A DNA stretch of 64,000 nt from Lentzea terrae. GTDB lineage: Bacteria > Actinomycetota > Actinomycetes > Mycobacteriales > Pseudonocardiaceae. The stretch is taken from contig NZ_QFWW01000007.1 in NCBI RefSeq assembly GCF_003265345.1, positions 270,036 to 334,035 on the forward strand, in the 5' to 3' direction. The position numbers were made by a program, and so were the translations under genes. A model generated the notes under the pieces. It ran no database searches. It saw only the letters and a program-made list of their open reading frames with translations, and was not told the origin of the DNA. Shown piece by piece: positions 34,636 through 45,298 of this stretch. Position 1 is the first letter of the stretch. The number at the start of each line of letters is the position of its first letter.

Positions 34636-35100
34636 TCATGCCTTGAGCGAGGCTACGGCCTTCTTCCAGGCATTCTGATCGCGGGCCTCACCGGGCGCGT
34701 TGACCTCCGCGAACCGGACCACGCCGGACGCGTCGATCAGGAACGTGCCCCGCAGCGCCATGCCCGCGGTCTCGTTGAACACGCCGTAGGACTGGGCGAC
34801 GGCGCCGTGCGGCCAGAAGTCGGACAGCAGCGGGAACTGGTAGCCCTCCTGGTTGGCCCACGCCTTCAGCGAGAACGGGGTGTCCACGGACACGCCGAGC
34901 ACCTGGACGTTCTCGTCCTCGTACGTGGCGAGCTCGTCGCGCAGCTGGCAGAGCTCGCCGTTGCAGATGCCGCTGAACGCGAACGGGTAGAAGACCAGGA
35001 GCACGTTCTTCGAACCGCGGAACGACGACAGCGTCACAGGCTGCTTGTTGTAGTCGTTGAGCGTGAAGTCCGGAGCTTCCGAACCGACCTCGACCGCCAT
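34636..35100 (-). CDS. ahpE: One-Cys peroxiredoxin, AhpE type
   Basis: This 154-residue thiol peroxidase reduces peroxides. The peroxidatic cysteine is Cys46 in FAFSGICNGEL, matching the AhpE motif F-TGIC-GEL. A further Cys51 in ELC could act as resolving residue, which is not general in the family. ATG 35100 has GAGGGG upstream. The GVRFAEV-type end is usual. It follows the tRNA gene in the same direction but is likely its own unit. Confidence 0.9.
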   Translation of the reverse strand: MAVEVGSEAPDFTLNDYNKQPVTLSSFRGSKNVLLVFYPFAFSGICNGELCQLRDELATYEDENVQVLGVSVDTPFSLKAWANQEGYQFPLLSDFWPHGAVAQSYGVFNETAGMALRGTFLIDASGVVRFAEVNAPGEARDQNAWKKAVASLKA

Positions 35101-35178
35101 GAAAGACCCCTCGCAGGTTGACCAAGACGAATCCACGGGCAGAGCCCGTGGATCAACCCTATGTCAGCCGAACCTGAG

Positions 35179-35610
35179 TCAGCGCTTGGCCTTGGTGGAT
35201 TTCGGCCACACCAGGCGGGTGCCCGCCCAGTCGTCGGCGACGCTGATGTTGGAGGTCTGCGACAGGCCCGCGGTGGGCACGGCCTCCGCGATGTCCGACG
35301 GCTCCACGTGGCCAGGGCGGCCGGTCTTCGGGGTGAGAACCCAGATCACGCCGTCCTCGGCGAGTACGCCGGTTGCTTCCAGCAAGGCGTCGACCAGGTC
35401 ACCGTCGTCTTCCCGCCACCAGAGCAGCACGATGCTCACAGTCTCGTCGGCATCCTCGTCGAGGAGGTCGCCGCCGATCTGCTCCTCGACTGCGGCACGG
35501 AGGTTGTCGTCGACGTCCTCGTCCCAGCCGAGTTCCTGGACGACCATGCCCGATTCGATCCCGAGCTTCTCGGCGACGCCGATCTTGCCGGCGTCTTCCG
35601 CGGCGACCAC
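35179..35610 (-). CDS. DUF3052 family protein
   Basis: This protein of about 143 residues matches the actinobacterial DUF3052 family. Landmarks are an N-terminal GVAEKLG, then VVQELGWDEDVDDNLRAAVEE, WWREDDGDL and the ending W-GTRLVWPK. The molecular role is unknown; the family is often found near aceE. The GTG at 35610 is preferred because GGAGGA lies 9 nt upstream, while the GTG at 35619 would touch that site. It diverges from aceE. Confidence 0.85.
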   Translation of the reverse strand: MVAAEDAGKIGVAEKLGIESGMVVQELGWDEDVDDNLRAAVEEQIGGDLLDEDADETVSIVLLWWREDDGDLVDALLEATGVLAEDGVIWVLTPKTGRPGHVEPSDIAEAVPTAGLSQTSNISVADDWAGTRLVWPKSTKAKR

Positions 35611-35930
35611 GGTTTTCACTCCTCCAACTACGCAAGAGCGACAGCCCTAAGACTGCCGCCAGAGTCCGTTACTCGGGCTAGCGAACACTGTCAGCTACCT
35701 CCGGCGCAACTGTTGACCACGTGACACGCCGTAACAGGGACCCCTGTGGAGATCCCTAGACTGGCATGAGGCACGCTCTACATACCTCTTATCGCGCGCG
35801 CGTGAGCGACACGATCCAGAACTACCGATCAGTAGCGGTGACGAAGTCGTCGCGCAAGGACAACGATAGGAGCGCGTGGCACGGTTTCCGGGCCAACGCG
35901 AGGTACCGCCAACGAAGCCGAGGAGACACC

Positions 35931-38690
<2,760 letters not shown>

Positions 38691-38704
38691 TTCGTTTCCT
38701 GACG

Positions 38705-38735
38705 AGGGCCGCCCCGCAACGCGCGGGGCGGCCCT
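38705..38735. terminator. Terminator after aceE
   Basis: A perfect 13-bp stem (38705-38717 with 38723-38735) around a 5-nt loop. Confidence 0.8.
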
Positions 38736-38762
38736 TCGCACGTCCTGAGGGCGTCCAGGCGG

Positions 38763-39040
38763 TCAGAACACGACGCGGGCAGCCAGGACGGCGGTGGCGA
38801 CCGATGCGTCGCCCTCAACATCGAGCGCGGGGTCGCCGTCGCGCCCGGAGAGGTGGCAGAGGAAGTCGAGGTCGTCCGAGCGCACGACCGCGACCGGTTC
38901 GCCCGCGCCGAGCACCCATCGGGCGTCGCCCAGTTCCACCGTGATCGGCGGCGCGGTCCACGTCTGCGCGAGGTCGCGCACCACCTGCTCGACGATGCCG
39001 CGGTCGTGCTCGCCCGTGACGAACGGCCGGCCGGTGGCAC
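38763..39040 (-). pseudogene. C-terminal remnant of an MDMPI/SCP2-like protein
   Basis: The last 90 or so codons read like the C-terminal domain of mycothiol-dependent maleylpyruvate isomerase family proteins: VELGDARWVLGAGEPVAVVRSDDLDFLCHLSGRDGDP and a normal stop. Upstream of about 39040 the frame loses all family character and becomes Arg/Pro-rich. The N-terminal metal-binding half is missing, so this is a decayed gene. Confidence 0.6.
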
Positions 39041-39163
39041 GCGCGATTCCGGCGGGCGCTGCTGTCGAACGACCCGGCCGACGCCCGCGCGGCCATCGAA
39101 GCGGACAGACCGTCACTGACGATGCTGCAGGCTTCGAAGGCACGCGAGCTGGCGGGCGACTAG
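39041..39163 (+). pseudogene. Short 3' remnant of a plus-strand gene
   Basis: From about 39053 to the TAG at 39161-39163 one frame has codons with about 85 percent G or C at the third position. It encodes a helical, charged tail (SNDPADARAAIEADRP ... KARELAGD). No start or 5' part exists. The tail is too short to assign to a family. Confidence 0.35.
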
Positions 39164-40329
39164 CACTGGGCGACACGACGGGCCTTGAGCAACGGCTCGT
39201 CTGCGTGACCATCCAGCAGCAGCGGGATCAACGGCCGAGCCTCCTGCTTCATGGGCACGATCCGATCCCCACCCCGCAGGTACTGCGACTTGACGCCGTG
39301 CAGGGCGAGTTCGTCCCGCGCCTCTACGTACTGGGCGCCGGTGAGCACGTAGCCGCAGGGAGGCGTAGTGAGCACGTCCTCCGGAGCAGGAGGCTGGTTG
39401 TCCGCGCCGCCGAAGTACACCGGGCCGGACCGCACAGCACGCGAGGCAGCGGTAGCGGCCTCGATCTCCGCACGACGCTCACGGACGTACGCCTGGGTGC
39501 CGTCGAGGCCGAGCAGCTGGGACTCGACGCGGTAGGCGGGCGTGCCGTCGACGTTGGTCTCCACCAGCAGCCCGGTGGAATGCTTGAGGCCGGACGTGTT
39601 GCGGAGAATCCGTTCCTGGTGGTCACCGGCGACCTGACGGATCGGCTCACCGGTCACCGGGTCCACGTGGATGCCGTAGACACCGGACGTGCGACCGCCG
39701 GCCTCGACGGACGGACGGATGTACGAGCGCGAGAGCGTCTCGGACAACGAGTGCACGCCGTCGGCCACGTTCAGGTTGCGCGGCCACAGCCAGAGGAAGT
39801 CCTTCACGTAGTAGGGCGCGGAAGGGCCGAACTCGTGGAGGTCGTGGATGACGTCGGGCTTCCAGTCGCGGATGACGGCGGCCATCGCGCGGCCCTCGGC
39901 TGACCGCAGCAACAGGTGGTCGCGGTTGATGTCGATGCCCTGGGAGTTGCCGCGGGTGTCGGCGACGCGGCCGTCCGGGTTGGCGTTCGGGACGAACAGA
40001 TAAGTCACCGAAGAAGAGCGCGGCAGCGAGCGCATGCGGATCAGGCAGGCTTCGCGGCCCGCCGGCTCGTCGCCGTGCTGGGAACAGATGAAGAGCACGA
40101 CCGTGCGGGCCGACGGAGTGCCGACGCGGACGAGCTGGATCGGACGTCCTTGCGCCGTCACACCGATCTGCGAGACCGGCAGGCCCGTCGCACGCAGGTA
40201 GGCCTGTTCCTCGGCCTCGGTGGTCCACTTGCCGGTCTTCTCGAAACCCGTCCGCGGCTCGGCAGCAGCGAGCGCCGGCACGGGAACCAGCAACGAAACA
40301 GCAGCCAGTAATGCGATCAGTCCCCTCAT
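39160..40329 (-). CDS. Secreted M14 family metallocarboxypeptidase-like protein
   Basis: This 389-residue protein has a Sec signal peptide (about 1-22). The M14 zinc site is HGDE (His85 and Glu88) in ICSQHGDEPAG, followed by PNANPDGRVADTRGN with substrate-binding Arg/Asn, and a third zinc ligand His in IHDLHEFG. The C-terminal part carries two Cys. Its ATG overlaps the stop of pnuC (ATGA). It would trim peptides outside the cell; the link with PnuC is not explained. Confidence 0.88.
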   Translation of the reverse strand: MRGLIALLAAVSLLVPVPALAAAEPRTGFEKTGKWTTEAEEQAYLRATGLPVSQIGVTAQGRPIQLVRVGTPSARTVVLFICSQHGDEPAGREACLIRMRSLPRSSSVTYLFVPNANPDGRVADTRGNSQGIDINRDHLLLRSAEGRAMAAVIRDWKPDVIHDLHEFGPSAPYYVKDFLWLWPRNLNVADGVHSLSETLSRSYIRPSVEAGGRTSGVYGIHVDPVTGEPIRQVAGDHQERILRNTSGLKHSTGLLVETNVDGTPAYRVESQLLGLDGTQAYVRERRAEIEAATAASRAVRSGPVYFGGADNQPPAPEDVLTTPPCGYVLTGAQYVEARDELALHGVKSQYLRGGDRIVPMKQEARPLIPLLLDGHADEPLLKARRVAQC

Positions 40330-40949
40330 AGAGGAGACTTTGCCGCCTGTGTCAACCGGCGGGCGGTGCGGTTCCAGTCGATGTAACCGTGGATCACCAG
40401 GCCCGCGAAGATCAGGTACACGAACGCGCTGAAGTACAGGCCCGACTGGATCTGCAGCGGCACGCCCACGAAGTCGACGACGAGCCACACCAGCCAGAAC
40501 TCCACCAGGCCGAGGCCCTGCAGGGTGAACGCCAGGATCGTGCCGACGAAGATCGCGGCGTCCGGCCACGGTGCCCAGGACGCGTCCAGCCATTGCAGGG
40601 TCAGCGCGAAGGCGACGGTGCCGAGCACGAAAACACCGGCGACGACAGCACGTTCGAGCCAGGAACCCTTGCGCACCACCACGCCGAAAACCGGGTCACG
40701 GCGACGCACCCACGCGTACCAGCCGTAGACGGCGATCAGCCCGACGACGACCTGACGGGTTGCCAGACCGCCCAGATGCGCGGACAGGTAGACGGTGAAC
40801 AGCAAAGCGACCGACACCAGCTGCACCGGCCAGGTCAAGAGTGAACGGCGCTGCGCGAGGAAGACCACCGCCAGCGCCAGGACCTGCCCGACCAGCTCCG
40901 TGTACGCGATCTTCTGGCCGAAGATCGTCAAACCTGCCTCGTACCACAC
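40326..40949 (-). CDS. pnuC: PnuC-type nicotinamide riboside transporter
   Basis: This 207-residue membrane protein has seven predicted helices and the PnuC motif YGWYAW near residue 80. The C-terminal FWLVWLVVDFVGVPLQI stretch is also typical. PnuC facilitates uptake of nicotinamide riboside or related vitamin precursors. GTG 40949 is the start. It is translationally coupled to the M14 peptidase gene. No riboswitch-like leader was identified. Confidence 0.88.
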   Translation of the reverse strand: MWYEAGLTIFGQKIAYTELVGQVLALAVVFLAQRRSLLTWPVQLVSVALLFTVYLSAHLGGLATRQVVVGLIAVYGWYAWVRRRDPVFGVVVRKGSWLERAVVAGVFVLGTVAFALTLQWLDASWAPWPDAAIFVGTILAFTLQGLGLVEFWLVWLVVDFVGVPLQIQSGLYFSAFVYLIFAGLVIHGYIDWNRTARRLTQAAKSPL

Positions 40950-41004
40950 GGCTTGTTCCCTCGTGGTTCAGTCGCTGTATACCGGCGTTTCCTACGGTCC
41001 CACC

Positions 41005-42087
41005 ATGTCATCTCCCTTAGCGCTGGCGCTCGTGCCTTTGTTCCTCGCCGCGCCCGCGACGCCCGTCATCACACCGACGGTGATCACGCAGACGTTCGAG
41101 GAGCCCGCGGACGCCGACGACCCGGCCATCTGGGTGAACCCGCGCAACACCGAACGCAGTGTGGTCCTGGGCACACTCAAGGAAGGCGGGCTGGCGGCGT
41201 TCGACCTGAACGGCCGCACGATCGGCGTCTACCCGGCACCGTTGCCACCCACGCCGGACGCGAAGCCGGGGCGTTACAACAACGTCGACGTCCTCGGGAA
41301 CCGCGCGTTCGTGAGCGACCGCGGCCGTGACCGCATCCGGGTGTTCCAAGTGGACGAACGCGGCGCGAAGGACGTCACGAACCCCGCCGCCAAGCCGGTG
41401 TTCAGCAAGACCGAACAAGAGGTCGACGAACAGCACAACGTCTACGGTCTCGCCGCCGGGCACGTCAACGGCAAGGACGTCGTCGTCACGAGTCGTCGCA
41501 ACGAGACCAGTATCGCGCTCCTCCAGGTGACCAACGACAACGACACCAAGAAGGTGTCCACTCTGGACCTCCCGAGCACCTTCACCCTCCCGAACGGCAA
41601 GCAGTGGACGGTGTGCGGTGAACCGGGCGAGGGCCCGCAGGTCGAGGGCATGGTGATCGACGAGCGCACCAACACGCTGTACGCCGCGCAGGAGGACGTG
41701 GGCATCTGGCGCATCCCGTTGCGCGCCAACGGCTTCGGCAAGCCGCAGCTGGTCGACAAGGTCCGCACGTGGGGCGCGCCGCAGAAGTACAACCCCGACA
41801 CCGAGGAGTGCGAAGCCGACGGCCCCAACCCCGGCTTCGGCGGCAAGTGGCTCGAAGCCGACGCCGAGGGTCTCACCATCGCGGACGACGTGCTGCTCGC
41901 GTCGAGCCAGGGCGACTCGCGGTTCGTCGCCTACCGCAAGGCCAACATGAAGCCCCTCGAGGACTTCAAGGTCAAGGACGTCGAGCACTCGGACGGCGCC
42001 GACATCGTGCTCGGCAAGCTCAACCTGCTGGTCGTCCACGACGGCGAACGCCCGAATGGCACCGGATTCGCGTTCGTCAGGTTCTAA
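41005..42087 (+). CDS. Secreted beta-propeller phytase
   Basis: This 360-residue protein begins with a short signal peptide (about 1-19). It has the beta-propeller phytase pattern: DADDPAIWVNPRNTERSVVLGTLKEGGLAAFDLNG near the start, YNNVDV, FVSDRGRDRIRVF and EGPQVEGMVIDERTNTLYAAQEDVGIWRI. These enzymes use calcium to remove phosphate from phytate outside the cell. A TATACC hexamer at 40978-40983 is a promoter candidate. A Pho box was not seen. Confidence 0.9.
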   Translation: MSSPLALALVPLFLAAPATPVITPTVITQTFEEPADADDPAIWVNPRNTERSVVLGTLKEGGLAAFDLNGRTIGVYPAPLPPTPDAKPGRYNNVDVLGNRAFVSDRGRDRIRVFQVDERGAKDVTNPAAKPVFSKTEQEVDEQHNVYGLAAGHVNGKDVVVTSRRNETSIALLQVTNDNDTKKVSTLDLPSTFTLPNGKQWTVCGEPGEGPQVEGMVIDERTNTLYAAQEDVGIWRIPLRANGFGKPQLVDKVRTWGAPQKYNPDTEECEADGPNPGFGGKWLEADAEGLTIADDVLLASSQGDSRFVAYRKANMKPLEDFKVKDVEHSDGADIVLGKLNLLVVHDGERPNGTGFAFVRF

Positions 42088-42096
42088 CCTGTCCCG

Positions 42097-43143
42097 ATGG
42101 GGACGACACTGAGCCAGGACGCACTCAACCGGGCGTTGATCGAACGACAGATGCTGCGCGAACGCGCCGACATAGGCGCGTTCGCCACCATCGAGCGCCT
42201 CTTCGGCATCCAGGCGCAGGAACCGAAGTCCCCGTACATCGGACTGTGGACCCGGCTCGAGAACTTCCAGCCGCAGGAGCTCGAAGACCTCCTCATCAGC
42301 AGGTACGTCGTCCGAATCCTGCTCATGCGAGGCACGATCCACCTGGTCAGCGCGCAGGACGCGCTCGCACTCAGGCCTCACATGCAGCTCCGGCTCGACC
42401 GCGAGCTGCAGAGCGGCCCGTTCGCCAAACGCCTCAGAGACCTCGATCTCGATGCCGTCGCCGAAGCCGGCCGCAAGATCCTCGAAGACACCCCGCAGGG
42501 CACCGCGGACGCCGGCAAGCAGCTCAAGGAACGCTGGTCCGACCGCGAGCACACCGTCCTGGGCAACGCACTGCGCAACAAGCTCGCGCTCGTTCAGCTC
42601 CCGCCGCGCGGCCTGTGGCACAAGAGCGGCCGCGCGATCTGCACGACCATGGAGTCGTGGCTCGACCAGGAGCAGCACGCCATGCCCCGCGAACGGCTGG
42701 TTCGGCGCTACCTCAAGGCGTTCGGCCCGGCGACCGTGCTGGACGCCCAGCAGTGGTCCGGCCTCACCCGGCTCGGCGAGGTCTTCGAACAGCTCCGGCC
42801 GGAACTGGTGACCTTCCGCAACGAGGCCGGCAAGGAGCTGTTCGACCTCCCCGACGCGCCGCGCCCCGACCCGGAGACCCCGGTCCCGGTCCGGCTGCTG
42901 CCCGAGTTCGACAACATCCTGCTCGCCCACGCCGACCGCAGGAGGGTCATCGCGGACGACCGGCTCGGCGTGGTCATCGGCGGCAAGCCCACCGTCCTCG
43001 TCGACGGTTACGTGGTCGCCACGTGGTCCATCACCAAAGAACGCCGAGTCACCGTCGACTACATCGACCAGCTCGACAAGAGCAGGCAGAAGGCGGTCGC
43101 CGAGGAGTGCGACCGCCTTCAGGACTGGATCGAGCAGAACTAG
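42097..43143 (+). CDS. HTH_42 winged-helix protein, AlkZ/YcaQ-like DNA glycosylase
   Basis: This 348-residue protein belongs to the HTH_42 family. RLFGIQAQEPKSPYIGLWTRL contains Gln39-x-Gln41, the QxQ motif that is catalytic in AlkZ, a glycosylase that unhooks interstrand crosslinks. RGTIHLVSAQDALAL and the late VLVDGYVVATW are usual family marks. It follows the phytase by 9 bp, and its stop overlaps the convergent nucleotidyltransferase stop. Repair of alkylated bases is likely from the motif; self-resistance is not indicated, because no alkylating product cluster adjoins. Confidence 0.85.
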   Translation: MGTTLSQDALNRALIERQMLRERADIGAFATIERLFGIQAQEPKSPYIGLWTRLENFQPQELEDLLISRYVVRILLMRGTIHLVSAQDALALRPHMQLRLDRELQSGPFAKRLRDLDLDAVAEAGRKILEDTPQGTADAGKQLKERWSDREHTVLGNALRNKLALVQLPPRGLWHKSGRAICTTMESWLDQEQHAMPRERLVRRYLKAFGPATVLDAQQWSGLTRLGEVFEQLRPELVTFRNEAGKELFDLPDAPRPDPETPVPVRLLPEFDNILLAHADRRRVIADDRLGVVIGGKPTVLVDGYVVATWSITKERRVTVDYIDQLDKSRQKAVAEECDRLQDWIEQN

Positions 43144-44183
43144 GCGGCCACGTCGACGTGCGCGCCATCACCGACGACCAGCCGGTGCTGGCGCGCAGAG
43201 CCCACCCGAGCACGCCGGCCGATCAACGACGTCTCGATGCCGGACACGTTGTGCACCGACGCCTCGTTGAGCACGATCGAGTCGGCCACCCCGGACTCGG
43301 TGATCCGGCAATCGGCGCCGATCGACGTGTACGGGCCGACGATCGACTCCTCGACCAGCGTGCCGGCGCCGATGATCGCGGGCCCGACGATGCACGACCG
43401 CACCACCCGCGCACCCTCCTCGACCACGACCTCACCGATCAGCCGCGACTCGGCGTCGACGATGCCCTGGATGTCCGTCCGCAGCCCCATCAGCAGCTCG
43501 CGGTTGCACTCCAGCACGTCCTCGACCTTCCCGGTGTCCTTCCAGAACCCGGAGTAGACGCGGGCCCGCACGTCACGCTCGTGAGTGACCAGCCACTGCA
43601 ACGCGTCGGTGATCTCGAACTCCCCGCGCCACGACGGCTCGATCGCGTCGATGGCGGCGTGGATCGCGGGCGTGAAGAAGTAGACGCCGATCATGGCGAG
43701 GTCGCTGCGCGGCTCCTGCGGGTGCTCGATCAGCCGCGTCACGCGCGAGTTCTCGTCCACCTCGGCGACGCCGTAGAGCCGCGGGTCCTCCACCTTGTCC
43801 ACGAGCACCTGCGCGGACGGCCGCAGCCGCGCGAACTCGTCCGCGATCTGCCCGATGCCCTCGGCCAGCACGTTGTCGCCCAGGTACAGCACGAAGTCGT
43901 CGTCGCCGAGGAACGGCCGGGAGATCCGCACGCAGTGGGCGAGACCGAGCGGTCTGTCCTGCTGGATGTAGTTGATCGACACACCCAGGTACGACCCGTC
44001 GCCGAACAGCTCGGTGATCTCCTGGCCGCCCTCGCCGACGACGATGCCGATCTCGGTGATCCCGACGTCCCGCAGGTTCTCCACGACGTACTCGAGCACG
44101 GGCTTGTTCGCGATGGGGACGATGTGGCGGGGCAGCGAGTATCCGGCCGGGCGCACGCCCGCGGACAGCACTAGGGCTTTCAT
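43140..44183 (-). CDS. Sugar-1-phosphate nucleotidyltransferase-like protein (RmlA-long type) with altered N-terminal loop
   Basis: This 347-residue protein has the layout of long RmlA/StrD-type glucose-1-phosphate thymidylyltransferases. It has an N-terminal catalytic domain (IANKPVLEYVVENLRD, YLGDNVLA, GEFEITDALQWL, WKDTG) and a C-terminal left-handed beta-helix. The NTP-binding signature GxGTRLRPxT is replaced by a shorter AGVRPAGYSLPRHIVP. Activity is therefore uncertain. ATG 44183 has GGACC-type upstream sequence. Confidence 0.8.
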   Translation of the reverse strand: MKALVLSAGVRPAGYSLPRHIVPIANKPVLEYVVENLRDVGITEIGIVVGEGGQEITELFGDGSYLGVSINYIQQDRPLGLAHCVRISRPFLGDDDFVLYLGDNVLAEGIGQIADEFARLRPSAQVLVDKVEDPRLYGVAEVDENSRVTRLIEHPQEPRSDLAMIGVYFFTPAIHAAIDAIEPSWRGEFEITDALQWLVTHERDVRARVYSGFWKDTGKVEDVLECNRELLMGLRTDIQGIVDAESRLIGEVVVEEGARVVRSCIVGPAIIGAGTLVEESIVGPYTSIGADCRITESGVADSIVLNEASVHNVSGIETSLIGRRARVGSARQHRLVVGDGAHVDVAA

Positions 44184-44273
44184 AGGTCCTCCACACCGCG
44201 ACAGCGGACAGTTCGGGTGGACACGAGCGTCCGTGCGTGCGCTGGACCGCAACTGGAGAACCGCCAAACAACG

Positions 44274-44307
44274 AAGAAGGGGCTCTCAGCAGCGAGAGCC
44301 CCTTCTT
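44274..44307. terminator. Terminator hairpin
   Basis: A perfect 14-bp stem (44274-44287 with 44294-44307) around a 6-nt loop ends the membrane protein gene to its right. Confidence 0.85.
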
Positions 44308-44324
44308 GAAGTTAGAACATCTAA

Positions 44325-45092
44325 CTACCGCATCGGGGTGCCCGACGGCGGCGTCGGAACGTCACCCATCCGACCGCCCACATTCGCCGGCATCTCCTGC
44401 GACGCACGCGGCATCGGCGACTGGACCGCGGCCGCCTCGTCCTGCATGCGGTTCAGCCAGCCCTCCCAACGCTGCTGCATCGGCCGGACCAGGCCGCCGC
44501 CCACACCGATGACGATCACGCCGGCCACCGTGGCGAGCACGGCGATCAGGACCGGCATGGTCACCGAGATCGCGATGCCCAGTTGGTTGAGCGCCGCGAT
44601 GATGCCCAGCGCCATCACGAAGCCGTAGGTGATGTTGCCCATGATCCGGGTGTAGGAGCGCTGACCCAGCGCACCGGTCACGAGGCCCTTGAGAGCCGTG
44701 CCGATCGCCGACGCGACGATCACGAGCACCATCGCCACGACGATGCGCGGCAGGTAGGCGATGACCTCGTTGAGCAGCGTGCTGACCGGGTTCGACGCGC
44801 CGAAGACGCCGAACGCCAGCTGCAGCGCGATCAGCAGCACGAAGTAGTAGACGATCTTGGCGATCAGGCCGGTCGCGTCCATCGACGACTGCCGCATCGC
44901 GCCGTGCAGGCCCGACCGCTCGACGAGCCGCTCGAAGCCGACGCGCTTGAGCAGGAACTGCACGCCCTTGGCGAGCGCCTTGGCGATGAACCAGCCGATG
45001 ACCAGAACGAGCAGGAAGCCGAGCAGCTTCGGCACGAACGTGGCGACCATCGCCCACGCCTGGCCCAGGCCCTCGGTGATTTGCGAGCCCAC
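44325..45092 (-). CDS. CmpX-like mechanosensitive-channel-related membrane protein
   Basis: This 255-residue protein has five hydrophobic helices and the conserved TM-helix repeat pattern of CmpX/YbdG-related proteins: FLLVLVIGWFIAKALAKGV and a second repeat with LPRIVVAMVLVIVASAIG. The first part resembles the pore-lining module of MscS-type channels, but the MscS beta domain is absent. The C-terminus is a Pro/Gly-rich cytoplasmic tail. GTG 45092 follows GGAGGG. Confidence 0.8.
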   Translation of the reverse strand: MGSQITEGLGQAWAMVATFVPKLLGFLLVLVIGWFIAKALAKGVQFLLKRVGFERLVERSGLHGAMRQSSMDATGLIAKIVYYFVLLIALQLAFGVFGASNPVSTLLNEVIAYLPRIVVAMVLVIVASAIGTALKGLVTGALGQRSYTRIMGNITYGFVMALGIIAALNQLGIAISVTMPVLIAVLATVAGVIVIGVGGGLVRPMQQRWEGWLNRMQDEAAAVQSPMPRASQEMPANVGGRMGDVPTPPSGTPMR

Positions 45093-45257
45093 GGGCCCTC
45101 CTAGAACAAAGTTGCGGTGAGTGAAGATCCGACCAGTTGATCGTTTCGCGGATCACACTGCTCAGCAACCGCGACACTGTGACACGAAAGGGTGGCTGAC
45201 GTGGATTTTTGTCTCAATACAGTCCAGAGTGGAGCTACCGGTGGGGACCGGGGAGAG

Positions 45258-45292
45258 GGAAGCGCCCGCCACTCTCTGTGGCGGGCGCTTCC
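45258..45292. terminator. Terminator hairpin
   Basis: A perfect 15-bp stem (45258-45272 with 45278-45292) around a 5-nt loop lies at the end of the hydrolase gene. Confidence 0.85.
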
Positions 45293-45298
45293 ACATTT

